From positions 186,001 to 250,000 of the forward strand of contig JAFLDZ010000002.1 of assembly GCA_017302135.1 (NCBI GenBank): DNA of 64,000 nucleotides, written 5' to 3'. The position numbers and the translations under genes were made by a program. Source of the DNA: Lysobacterales bacterium (GTDB lineage: Bacteria > Pseudomonadota > Gammaproteobacteria > Xanthomonadales > Xanthomonadaceae). Every line of letters starts with the position of its first letter. Positions within the stretch are counted from its first letter, which is position 1. Below, in pieces: positions 54,999-64,000 of the stretch. A model generated the notes under the pieces. It was not told the DNA's origin. It did not search any database and saw nothing but the letters and a program-made list of their open reading frames with translations.

Positions 54999-56444
54999 TC
55001 AGCAGGGCGCGTTCTGCACAGCCGTAAACGCGTTGATGATGCCAGTGCCCATGGTCCCTGCCGCAGGTGCGGGCACGCCGAACGGTTTGATCCAGGTCTT
55101 GATCAGCGTTTCGACCCGCGCTGGCGAGCAGTCGACGGCAGGCTTGGACTGGATCAGCGCGGCCAAACCGGCCACGTGCGGTGACGACATCGACGTGCCG
55201 TTGTAGTACACATAGTTGTCCGCGCCCGGCACGGAGGTGCCGGCATTCAGGGTGGAAGCGATCTTCACGCCCGGCGCGGACACGTCAACGCCTGCGCCGA
55301 AGTTAGAGAAGCTGGCCTTGACGCCGGCGGAGTCGGTGGCGCCGATTACGATGAGGCCGTTCGTGGTGCCGACCCCCGGACCAGGACAGCTCGCTGGTGT
55401 GAAACCGGCCACATTGGCGTTGCTATTGCCAGCCGCCACCACCACCGTGGTACCACGGCTGATCGCACCATTGATCGCGACATTCATCGCCGAAGCCGCG
55501 GCGCACGCGCCGCCGCCGCCGAGGCTCATGTTGATCACGCTGGCCTTGTTGGCTCCGACCGCCGGCACACCGGCCACGACACCGCCGGAAGACCAGGTGA
55601 CCGCATCGGCGATGTCGGCCAAGGTGCCGCCGCAACGGCCCAACGCACGCACCGCAAGCACTTTGGCCTTGAAAGCCATGCCCGCCACGCCAGTGGCGTT
55701 GTTGGTGACCGCAGCAACCGTACCGGCAACATGGGTGCCGTGCCAGCTGGAGTTGGTGATCGGGGAGCCGGCGTAGCATTGGCCGACGAACGTGGTCCAG
55801 TCGCCCGGATCCAGCGCGCTGGCGTCGCGGCCATTACCGTCGTTGCCGATGGCGGGGTTGGTGATGAAGTCGTAACCGTTGATGACGTTGGCGTTCAGGT
55901 CGATGTGCGGCCGGTAGCCGGTATCGATGACCGCAACGATCTTGCCCGCGCCGAGGAAGCCGAGATTCCAGGCCTGATCGGCATTGCTGCCGCCGACGCC
56001 GCTCTGGAAACCATACTGCAGGTTGAAGAAGGCGTCGTTGGGCGTCAGGTTCGGATAGAGGCGGATGTTCGGCTCGACGAATTCGACGTCCGGATTGGTC
56101 GCGATCTGGCGCATCAGCGTTTCGGCTTCGGTGCGGTCCAGCGGACGATCGGTCTGGACCAGCTCGGCACCGATCCCGAGCGTGCGCTCATGCTTGAGGG
56201 TGAGCGCCTTGGCGCGACCGAACGCGGTCGAGGCGGCCTGGTCGAGCGAACGCTGCTGGGTGGCCACGCTGAGCTTGCTTGCGCTGCCGTCGCGATAGCG
56301 GACGATGAAACCATCGACCGGTTCATTGTTGCCCAGGCCACTGGTGCTCACACGTTCCGCAGCCAGCGCGGTACCGGAAAGACACACAGCGGACAGCGCG
56401 AGTACGAGCGCACGGCGGCGCAGACGCGAGTTGTTGGATGACAT
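54999..56444 (-). CDS. secreted subtilisin-like serine protease (S8), copy 1
   Basis: A 481-residue exoprotease. A signal peptide (residues 1-29) and an inhibitor-I9-like propeptide (VDGFIVRYRDGS ... EFVEPNIRL) precede the catalytic domain. The triad is Asp174 (AVIDTGYRPH), His235 (SSWHGTHVAG) and Ser418 (NGTSMSSPHVAG), with oxyanion Asn340 in VAAGNSN. Cys223 and Cys271 are conserved with the paralogue and may form a disulfide. The start at 56444 has GGAG eight bases upstream. A paralogue of the same layout lies 395 bases upstream. The family is typical of predatory xanthomonads. Confidence 0.94.
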   Translation of the reverse strand: MSSNNSRLRRRALVLALSAVCLSGTALAAERVSTSGLGNNEPVDGFIVRYRDGSASKLSVATQQRSLDQAASTAFGRAKALTLKHERTLGIGAELVQTDRPLDRTEAETLMRQIATNPDVEFVEPNIRLYPNLTPNDAFFNLQYGFQSGVGGSNADQAWNLGFLGAGKIVAVIDTGYRPHIDLNANVINGYDFITNPAIGNDGNGRDASALDPGDWTTFVGQCYAGSPITNSSWHGTHVAGTVAAVTNNATGVAGMAFKAKVLAVRALGRCGGTLADIADAVTWSSGGVVAGVPAVGANKASVINMSLGGGGACAAASAMNVAINGAISRGTTVVVAAGNSNANVAGFTPASCPGPGVGTTNGLIVIGATDSAGVKASFSNFGAGVDVSAPGVKIASTLNAGTSVPGADNYVYYNGTSMSSPHVAGLAALIQSKPAVDCSPARVETLIKTWIKPFGVPAPAAGTMGTGIINAFTAVQNAPC

Positions 56445-56839
56445 TGTGAAATCTCCATATTTCAATCGGAATGCCGCAGATGCGGCAGGAATGTCCTATT
56501 CCCCGGGCGACCTTCCCCCAACTTCATGCTGGAGCCCTAGTCGGACACGTTGCAGGCACATGCTGTGCCCGCCGCATAACATGCGACCCGCGGATGACGT
56601 CGTCAATACAGCCGGATTCAAAATCGGGTTCGTTTGCGTGACGACGATCACCAGATCGATAAACATTAACAAAATCGATCGGATATCAAAATATCCGGAC
56701 AGAAAAAAACCGTTAACCATGATGGAAGAACAGCGCTCACGCGAACGTGATCGACGATATGGCATTCGGCCGGCCGAGTGAATCGGCCGGCCGATGCTTT
56801 AACGCAACGACAACAAAGTTTGAATCGAGCAACCTGAAA
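56445..56839. other. 395-base gap between the two proteases, with a GC palindrome
   Basis: No gene is seen. The promoter for copy 1 should lie here, and the middle is notably AT-rich (around 56635-56720). At 56767-56793, CGGCCGGCCGA and TCGGCCGGCCG form an 11-bp stem with a five-base loop, 47 bases after the stop of copy 2. No strong T-tract follows, so it may act as a weak terminator or a stabilising hairpin. Confidence 0.6.
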
Positions 56840-58258
56840 TCAAGGCGTCGCGTTCAACGCTTTCAATGCATTCAGGCGTCCCCAGCCGATGTAATACTGC
56901 ACCGGCCCCATGAATACATCGGAGTTGGTTTTCAGGATCGTTTCGCAAACCGCTGGCGCACAGTCGGCGCTCGGCTTGGACATCATCATCGCGACGACCC
57001 CGGCGACATGCGGCGCCGACATCGACGTGCCGCTGAGGTAGGCATAGGTGGCCGCACCGGGCGACGACGTGCCGGTGTTGTAGGTCGATGCGATGCTGTA
57101 ACCCGGCGCCGCAAGATCGACGCCGTTGCCGTAGTTCGAGAACGGTTCCTTCTCGCCATAGAAACTGCCGGTATGGCGGTGGGTCGCGACCACGATGACG
57201 TTCGCGCAGCTGGCCGGAGTGAAGCCCGACACGTTGGCGTTGCTGTTGCCTGCCGCCACCACCACCGCCGTCCCGCGACCGACCGCACCATTGATCGCAT
57301 TCTGCATGGCTGCGCTGCAGGCGCCACCGCCGCCGAGACTCATGTTGATGACATGGGCACGGTTCGCACCCACGGCCGGAACGCCAGCCACGGCGCCGCC
57401 CGAAGCCCAGGTCACCGCATCGGCGATATCCGCGAGGGTGCCGCCGCAGCGCCCCAGCGCGCGTACCGGCAGAATGCGCGCGTTGAACGCCATGCCGGCG
57501 ACGCCGGTCGCATTGTTGGTAACTGCCGCGGCGATGCCGGAGACATGCGTCCCGTGCCAACTGGAGTTCTGCGCCGGCGAGCCGGCATAGCATTGATTCG
57601 CGGTCACCCAGTCGCCGGGATCGGCCGCATTGTTGTCGCGCCCGCCGCCGTCGTTGGCCATGAACGTGTTGCTGACGAAATCGAAACCGCCCGCGATGAC
57701 GTTGGCGTTCAGATCGGGATGACTGGTGATTCCGGTATCGATGACCGCGATGATCTTGCCCTGGCCGCGATATCCGGTATCCCACGCTTGCGTGGCGTAG
57801 GTGTTCTCGCCCGTACTACTGAAGTTGGTCTGCAGATAGAAATAGCTATCGTTCGGGGTGAAATCCGCGCGCAGGCGGATATTCGGCTCGACATATTCCA
57901 CATCGGGATCGAGCGCGATCTGCCGCATCAGCCGTTCGGCGTCGGCACGGTCGAGCCTGCGATCCACGGCAATGAGTTCGGCGCCGATGCCGAGGGTACG
58001 TTCGCGTCGCAGCGCCGGCGCGGCGCTGCGGCCGAAGACGGACGCCACCGCGCCGGTGAGCGAACGCTGCATCAGCGTCGCATCCGATTTGAGCAGGCTG
58101 CCGTTGCGATAACCGACGATGAAACCGTCGGCGGGATCGTATTCGCTGAGGGGGGATGAATGAACGCGCCCGGCAGCGAATGCGGGGGCCGTCAATACCG
58201 CTGCGGACAACGCGGAAGCGAGCGCGAGCCTGCGGGCGACGCGTGAATCGAATGACAT
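56840..58258 (-). CDS. secreted subtilisin-like serine protease (S8), copy 2
   Basis: A 472-residue paralogue of the downstream protease. It has a signal peptide (1-29) and an I9-like propeptide (ADGFIVGYRNGS ... EYVEPNIRL). The triad is Asp174 (AVIDTGITSH), His235 (SSWHGTHVSG) and Ser412 (SGTSMSAPHVAG), with Asn338 as oxyanion. The triad positions Asp174 and His235 are the same numbers as in copy 1, and long blocks are near identical (GRCGGTLADIADAVTW). An AAGGAGA site lies six bases before the ATG. The C terminus differs more (MGPVQYYIGWGRLNALKALNATP). Both copies are probably active. Confidence 0.94.
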   Translation of the reverse strand: MSFDSRVARRLALASALSAAVLTAPAFAAGRVHSSPLSEYDPADGFIVGYRNGSLLKSDATLMQRSLTGAVASVFGRSAAPALRRERTLGIGAELIAVDRRLDRADAERLMRQIALDPDVEYVEPNIRLRADFTPNDSYFYLQTNFSSTGENTYATQAWDTGYRGQGKIIAVIDTGITSHPDLNANVIAGGFDFVSNTFMANDGGGRDNNAADPGDWVTANQCYAGSPAQNSSWHGTHVSGIAAAVTNNATGVAGMAFNARILPVRALGRCGGTLADIADAVTWASGGAVAGVPAVGANRAHVINMSLGGGGACSAAMQNAINGAVGRGTAVVVAAGNSNANVSGFTPASCANVIVVATHRHTGSFYGEKEPFSNYGNGVDLAAPGYSIASTYNTGTSSPGAATYAYLSGTSMSAPHVAGVVAMMMSKPSADCAPAVCETILKTNSDVFMGPVQYYIGWGRLNALKALNATP

Positions 58259-58536
58259 GAGGAATCTCCTTGTTCCTGGGGGCGAACCCGACCCGTGGCC
58301 GGCAGCACCGGCAATCCCGGGGCGGTGCCCCTATCTCCTGGACGCGCGCAGACGAGCGCGCGTGACGGCGCACGATGCGCCGTCGCCGCCAAGGGTCTTA
58401 CCGGCTCCAGGCGATGTCAAACCGCGCCGCAGCATCCGGCACCGACCGTGGCCGTGACCCTGGCTGTGGCGGTGATGATCATCGCGCTCGCAACCGGAAT
58501 GTCTGCGGCGCGAACGTCGCCCGGATCACCGGGTCA

Positions 58537-59664
58537 TCACGACGTCATCCGCTCCCAGAAACTCTTCACGCCATCGATGAAAGTGCTGGAACGCGGCGAA
58601 TGACGATGCGCGCTCTCGCCCACGAAGGTCGCTTCGAACTGTTCCAGCAAGTCGCGTTGCTGCGAGGTCAGGTTCACCGGCGTCTCGACCACGACGCGGC
58701 AATAGAGATCGCCGGTACTGCGGCTGCGCACCGACTTCACGCCTTTCTCGCGCAGGCGGAACACTTTGCCGGTCTGGGTTTCCAGAGGCACCCGGATTTC
58801 CGCTTCGCCGCCGAGTGTCGGCACGCGCACGGTGTCGCCGAGCGCCGCCTGCGAGAAGCGGATCGGCACTTCGCAGTGCAGATCGTCGCCGTCGCGCTGG
58901 AAGATGGGATGTTCGCGAACCCGGATTTCGACGTAGAGATCGCCCGCAGCGGCGCCTGCCGGTCCCGCCTCGCCCTCGCCCGCCAGACGGATGCGATCGC
59001 CGTTGTCGACGCCTGCGGGAATCTTCACCGACAGGACTTTCTCTTCTTCGACACGACCGGCGCCGTGGCAGGCTTTGCAGGGATTGCTGAGTTTCTGGCC
59101 GCGCCCGCCGCAGGTCGGACACGGCTGCTGCATCGCGAAAATGCCGCGCTGGAAACGGACCTGTCCGCGCCCTTGGCAGGTGCCGCAGGTTTCGATTTTG
59201 CCGTCTTCCGAACCGCTGCCCTTGCACGGGCCGCAGCCGACCATCGTCGGCACTTCGATGCGCTTGTCGACACCGGCGACCGCATCTTCGAGATCGAGTT
59301 CGATCACATAACCGATGTCGGCGCCGCGCCTCGGACCGCGCGCGCCGCCGGCGCCGCCGAAAATATTGCCGAAGATGTCGCCGAAGATATCGTTGATGTC
59401 GGCTTGGCCGTGACCGCCACCACCACCGCCCGTGCCGTGTTCGAAGGCCGCGTGCCCATGCGCATCGTAGGCGCGGCGTTTGCTGGCGTCGGACAGCATT
59501 TCGTAGGCTTCCTTCGCCTCCTTGAAAGCAGCCTCGGCGCCGGCATCGTCCGGATTGCGGTCCGGATGAAGCTTCATCGCCAGCCGGCGATAGGCTTTCT
59601 TCAGCTCGTCCTCGCTGGCGTTGCGGGCGACGCCCAGGACTTCGTAGTAATCGCGTTTGCTCAC
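58537..59664 (-). CDS. dnaJ: chaperone DnaJ
   Basis: A 375-residue Hsp40 co-chaperone. The J domain ([30 protein letters not shown]) is followed by a Gly/Phe region with GGGGGG and four CxxCxGxG zinc repeats ([32 protein letters not shown]), then the substrate-binding C-terminal domains. The start is a GTG at 59664, in the family position; the frame is open 90 codons further but those fall in repeat DNA. It is downstream of dnaK across a hairpin-forming gap. Confidence 0.97.
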   Translation of the reverse strand: MSKRDYYEVLGVARNASEDELKKAYRRLAMKLHPDRNPDDAGAEAAFKEAKEAYEMLSDASKRRAYDAHGHAAFEHGTGGGGGGHGQADINDIFGDIFGNIFGGAGGARGPRRGADIGYVIELDLEDAVAGVDKRIEVPTMVGCGPCKGSGSEDGKIETCGTCQGRGQVRFQRGIFAMQQPCPTCGGRGQKLSNPCKACHGAGRVEEEKVLSVKIPAGVDNGDRIRLAGEGEAGPAGAAAGDLYVEIRVREHPIFQRDGDDLHCEVPIRFSQAALGDTVRVPTLGGEAEIRVPLETQTGKVFRLREKGVKSVRSRSTGDLYCRVVVETPVNLTSQQRDLLEQFEATFVGESAHRHSPRSSTFIDGVKSFWERMTS

Positions 59665-59691
59665 GGGTCTGCTGCTGCCGGCAAGTCGAAA

Positions 59692-59780
59692 GTCGAAAGC
59701 AAAAAAGTCAAAAAGAACGCGACCGCTCTTTTTGACCTTTGACCTTCGACGATCGAGGGATCGAGGAATCGAGGAATCGA
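59692..59780. repeat. imperfect inverted repeat plus 8-base tandem repeat between dnaK and dnaJ
   Basis: GTCGAAAGC...GTCAAAAAGA (59692-59716) pairs with 59727-59750 across a 10-base GC loop; the inner 10 bp are perfect. Directly after comes ATCGAGGG/ATCGAGGA repeated about 3.5 times (59752-59780). The hairpin would sit in the dnaK-dnaJ transcript and could reduce readthrough. Confidence 0.7.
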
Positions 59781-59824
59781 TAGCCGGGTGCCGCCGCATT
59801 CGCGTGCGGCGGCACCGGTTTGCA

Positions 59825-61750
<1,926 letters not shown>

Positions 61751-61809
61751 GATGATGTCCTCTGGAACGTTGGAGATTGGTGGCGGCTCGCGGCCGCCGA
61801 TGGTCTGTT

Positions 61810-61836
61810 TGTGGGGGTTGGCGCGGATGTTTCAAG
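61810..61836 (-). promoter_or_regulatory. candidate heat-shock (sigma-32) promoter of dnaK
   Basis: On the minus strand CTTGAAA (61830-61836) is a perfect -35 match. Twelve bases later CCCCCACA (61810-61817) resembles the CCCCATNT -10. It lies 60 bases before the dnaK ATG, so dnaK-dnaJ could be induced by heat independently of hrcA-grpE. Confidence 0.5.
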
Positions 61837-61862
61837 CGCTGCCATGCGGTCGACAAAGCTTT

Positions 61863-61931
61863 TGCAGGAGCGGCTTCAGCCGCGATCTAGGGATTGCCGC
61901 GGCGGCAATCGCGGCTGAAGCCGCTCCTGCA
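61863..61931. repeat. REP-like palindrome with 24-bp perfect arms
   Basis: Bases 61863-61886 are the perfect reverse complement of 61908-61931, with a 21-base loop that itself contains a small stem (ATTGCC/GGCAAT). One arm recurs at 18718-18740. The arm core is GGAGCGGCTTCAGCCGCGAT. It lies between grpE and dnaK and could stabilise or split their mRNA. Confidence 0.85.
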
Positions 61932-61948
61932 TGAGGTTGGGGCCGGCC

Positions 61949-62470
61949 TCAGTCCTGCTTCGCCACCACCACCAGCGCCGGCCGCAGCAGGCGCTCGTTG
62001 AGCAGATAGCCCTTCTGGAACGTCTGGGCGACCGCACCGGGGGCCACGCCCGGGGCGTCGATCATGCTCATCGCCTGATGCCGTTCCGGGTCGAAGGTGT
62101 CGCCGGCCGCCGGCGCCACCTCCAGCAGGCCATTGGCCTCGGCGATGCGGTGCAGTTGGCGCAGCGTCAGCTCCATGCCCGCACGCAGCGGGTCGCCCTC
62201 GGCAGCGGCGGCCAAGCCGGCCTCCATGCTGTCGAACAGCGGCAGCAGGTCGCCCAGCAGGCGTTCATTGGCGAATTTGCGCGCCATTTCGACTTCCCGC
62301 GCGAGCCGCTTGCGCTGGTTGTCGAGATCCGCGCGCTCGCGCAGTGCGTCCGCGCGAAGCTGTTCGAGTTCGCCTTTCAGCTGTTCGATGATCGCCTGCG
62401 GGGTGCCTTCGGTGACCACTCCGTCAGTTGCGTGGGTCTGGTCTTCCTGTGGGGTCTGTTCCTGATTCAT
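61949..62470 (-). CDS. grpE: nucleotide exchange factor GrpE
   Basis: A 173-residue DnaK exchange factor. The long N-terminal helix ([53 protein letters not shown]) is followed by the beta-wing domain ending [12 protein letters not shown] at 62470; twelve upstream codons are not family-like. It is followed by the REP palindrome and dnaK. Confidence 0.96.
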   Translation of the reverse strand: MNQEQTPQEDQTHATDGVVTEGTPQAIIEQLKGELEQLRADALRERADLDNQRKRLAREVEMARKFANERLLGDLLPLFDSMEAGLAAAAEGDPLRAGMELTLRQLHRIAEANGLLEVAPAAGDTFDPERHQAMSMIDAPGVAPGAVAQTFQKGYLLNERLLRPALVVVAKQD

Positions 62471-62570
62471 AAGCTCGATTCGTGCCCGGTCCGGAGGCGG
62501 GGACAAGGAGGAACCCCACCGACCGCCGAGGGATGGGGACCGGGCCCACAGGAATCAAGGGCCCCCGTCC

Positions 62571-62593
62571 TGTAGGAGGGGCTTCAGCCCCGA
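62571..62593. repeat. single-arm variant of the REP-like repeat
   Basis: TGTAGGAGGGGCTTCAGCCC plus CGA is the same repeat family as 61863-61931, with two compensating changes (GGAGG...CCCCGA for GGAGC...CCGCGA). It contains its own short GGGGC/GCCCC stem and sits in the 168-base gap between hrcA and grpE. Confidence 0.65.
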
Positions 62594-62638
62594 GCTCTCT
62601 TCTCGGCCCACCACATCCAACCCCACATCCGACAGCAC

Positions 62639-63703
62639 TCAGCGGCCGTCTTCGGACCCCAGCGCCTGGGTCAACACCGAAGCCGCCGCCTGCACCACCG
62701 GAATCACCCGGTCGTAGGCCATCCGGGTCGGGCCGATCACGCCGAGCACGCCCAACGTCCGCCCGCCCACACCGTAGGGCGCAGTGACCAGCGATACGCC
62801 ATCCAGCGGCGCCATGCCGGTTTCCTCGCCGATGAAGATCCGCACGCCCGGCGCGCGCAGCGTCCGTTCCAGCACTTGCAGGATCTCGCGCTTGCTGGCG
62901 AAGGCCTCGAACAGCTCGCGCAGCCGGTCCAGATCGGACAGGCCCTGCATCCCGATCAAACGGGTCTGCCCGGCCACCAGCATGTCCTCGGCGTCGGTCG
63001 CCAGCGCCTGATCGGCCAGCTCAAGCGCCTGCGCCATCAGCGCCTCCATTTCCTGCCTGGCATTGCGCAGTTCGGCCAGCAGCAGCGCCCGTGCTTCCGT
63101 CAGCGGCCGACCGGCGTAGTGGGCGTTGAGATGGTTCGCGATGCGTTCCAGTTCGCCGGCATCGTAGCTGCGGCGGGTGTGGAGAATGCGGTTCTGCACA
63201 TCGTTGTCGGCGAAGACCAGGATCGCCAGCACCCGCTGGCCGTCCATCGGCACGAAATCGACGTGTTTGAAGGCGAACTGCTCGCGCTTGGGCACGCTGA
63301 CCACGCCGACGAAATGGGTCATCGCCGACACCAGCTCCGAAGCGCTGCCGAGCAGACTGTTGGTGCCCGCCCCCGGCGCCAGCTCGGATCTCAACCGCGC
63401 CACTTCGCCCTCGGCCAGCGGCTGGATCTGCAGCAGGCTGTCGACGAACACCCGGTAGCCCTGCGACGTCGGCACCCGTCCGGCCGATGTGTGCGGTGCC
63501 GAGAGCAGGCCGACGTCTTCCAGTTCGGACAGGATGTTGCGGATCGTGGCCGAACTGACGTCCAGACCGGCGTGCCGGGCCAACGTCTGCGAACCGACCG
63601 GCTCGCCGTCGCGGATGTAACGCGCGATCAGCGTCCGCAACAGCAGGCGGGCGCGGGGATCAAGGGCGCGCGAATCGAAGCCGGAGTCGATGGGACGGTG
63701 CAT
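62639..63703 (-). CDS. hrcA: heat-inducible transcription repressor HrcA
   Basis: A 354-residue repressor that binds CIRCE operators. The winged-helix N terminus (RARLLLRTLIARYIRDGEPVGSQTLARHAGLDVSSATIRNILSELEDVGLL) is followed by SAGRVPTSQGYRVFVDSLL and the GAF-like dimerisation domain (RIFIGEETGMAPLDGVSLVTAPYG). No CIRCE (TTAGCACTC-N9-GAGTGCTAA) was seen upstream of hrcA, grpE or dnaK. Its targets in this strain are probably elsewhere, for example groESL. Confidence 0.96.
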   Translation of the reverse strand: MHRPIDSGFDSRALDPRARLLLRTLIARYIRDGEPVGSQTLARHAGLDVSSATIRNILSELEDVGLLSAPHTSAGRVPTSQGYRVFVDSLLQIQPLAEGEVARLRSELAPGAGTNSLLGSASELVSAMTHFVGVVSVPKREQFAFKHVDFVPMDGQRVLAILVFADNDVQNRILHTRRSYDAGELERIANHLNAHYAGRPLTEARALLLAELRNARQEMEALMAQALELADQALATDAEDMLVAGQTRLIGMQGLSDLDRLRELFEAFASKREILQVLERTLRAPGVRIFIGEETGMAPLDGVSLVTAPYGVGGRTLGVLGVIGPTRMAYDRVIPVVQAAASVLTQALGSEDGR

Positions 63704-63788
63704 ACCCGTCGATCATACCTATCGATCGCGCCCACGGACGCCGCTGCGGGCCCGAATCGATGCCAGCCCACGATGCCAACCCCCGATG

Positions 63789-63809
63789 CCGTCTCGGACA
63801 TTGAGACGG
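63789..63809. promoter_or_regulatory. inverted repeat in the hrcA-recN divergent promoter region
   Basis: CCGTCTC and GAGACGG form a perfect 7-bp inverted repeat with a 7-base spacer, 22 bases before the recN start and 86 bases before hrcA. It could be an operator for either gene. It does not match CIRCE, and I did not see a canonical LexA box. Confidence 0.4.
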
Positions 63810-63830
63810 GTTCAGGCACAATCCCGCCCC

Positions 63831-64000
63831 ATGCTGACTCATCTTTCCATCCGCGATTTCGCCGTCGTCTCCGCCACCGAGCTCGAATTCGGCCCCGGCA
63901 TGACCGTGATTTCGGGCGAAACCGGCGCCGGCAAGTCGCTGCTGGTCGATGCGCTGGGCTTCCTGTCCGGCCTGCGCGCCGACAGCGGCATGGTCCGCCA
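63831..64000 (+). CDS. recN: DNA repair protein RecN, N-terminal part (3' truncated by window)
   Basis: The first 56 codons of an SMC-like repair ATPase: MLTHLSIRDFAVVSATELEFGPGMTVISGETGAGKSLLVDALGF, with Walker A GETGAGKS. RecN acts on double-strand breaks. It runs divergently from hrcA, the usual order in gammaproteobacteria. The rest lies beyond the window. Confidence 0.95.
   Translation, partial: MLTHLSIRDFAVVSATELEFGPGMTVISGETGAGKSLLVDALGFLSGLRADSGMVR

Overview
The window is GC-rich, densely coded gammaproteobacterial chromosome. Gene content and order point to the Xanthomonadaceae/Lysobacteraceae (Xanthomonas-Lysobacter-Luteimonas type). The strongest evidence is a complete rpf quorum-sensing locus (aconitase rpfA, rpfB, rpfF, rpfC, rpfG) next to lysS, prfB, recJ, rpfE, greA and carAB, an arrangement known from that family. 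Short family-type palindromic repeats lie between genes. No rRNA, tRNA, CRISPR array, prophage or intact transposase was seen.

Layout. 1-1.8 kb: the end of a Wadjet-type defence operon (jetC tail and jetD). 1.9-8.2 kb: mostly minus-strand housekeeping genes (crcB, rarA, lolA, ftsK). 8.4-12.8 kb: plus-strand rluF, then trxB, two acyltransferase-like genes, aat and infA. 12.9-16.3 kb: clpA, clpS and a secreted orphan. With aat, these give two parts of the N-degron pathway side by side. 16.5-20.2 kb: nudJ, mnmA and hflD, followed by a conspicuously AT-rich HNH-like gene that looks recently acquired. 20.2-26.4 kb: the two aconitases, acnB and acnA, with a PIN/AbrB toxin-antitoxin pair between them.

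26.6-34.8 kb is the diffusible-signal-factor (DSF) region. The acyl-CoA ligase rpfB, a complete beta-ketoacyl-ACP synthase, the DSF synthase rpfF and an acyl carrier protein are on the plus strand. The hybrid sensor rpfC and the HD-GYP regulator rpfG are on the minus strand. The ketosynthase and the carrier protein are not part of the textbook Xanthomonas cluster. RpfF acts on acyl-ACP, so they may form a dedicated supply module for the signal. The carrier gene sits inverted between rpfC and rpfG, where rpfH lies in X. campestris, and splits the usual rpfGHC operon. This is one of the two most interesting parts of the window.

35-47 kb (minus strand): lysS; prfB with its programmed frameshift; a tight three-gene cassette of a small coiled-coil protein, a radical SAM/SPASM enzyme and an LpxL-like acyltransferase; a large secreted VIT/von Willebrand protein; then recJ, rpfE and greA. 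The cassette looks like an undescribed peptide- or protein-modifying system and is the other highlight. 47-54.9 kb: carB, two small exported orphans, carA, a MITE-like hairpin element, tyrA (prephenate dehydrogenase) and dapB. 55-58.3 kb: two tandem, paralogous secreted subtilisin-like proteases. 58.5-64 kb: the heat-shock set hrcA-grpE-dnaK-dnaJ, all on the minus strand with repeats in the gaps, and the start of recN running out of the window.
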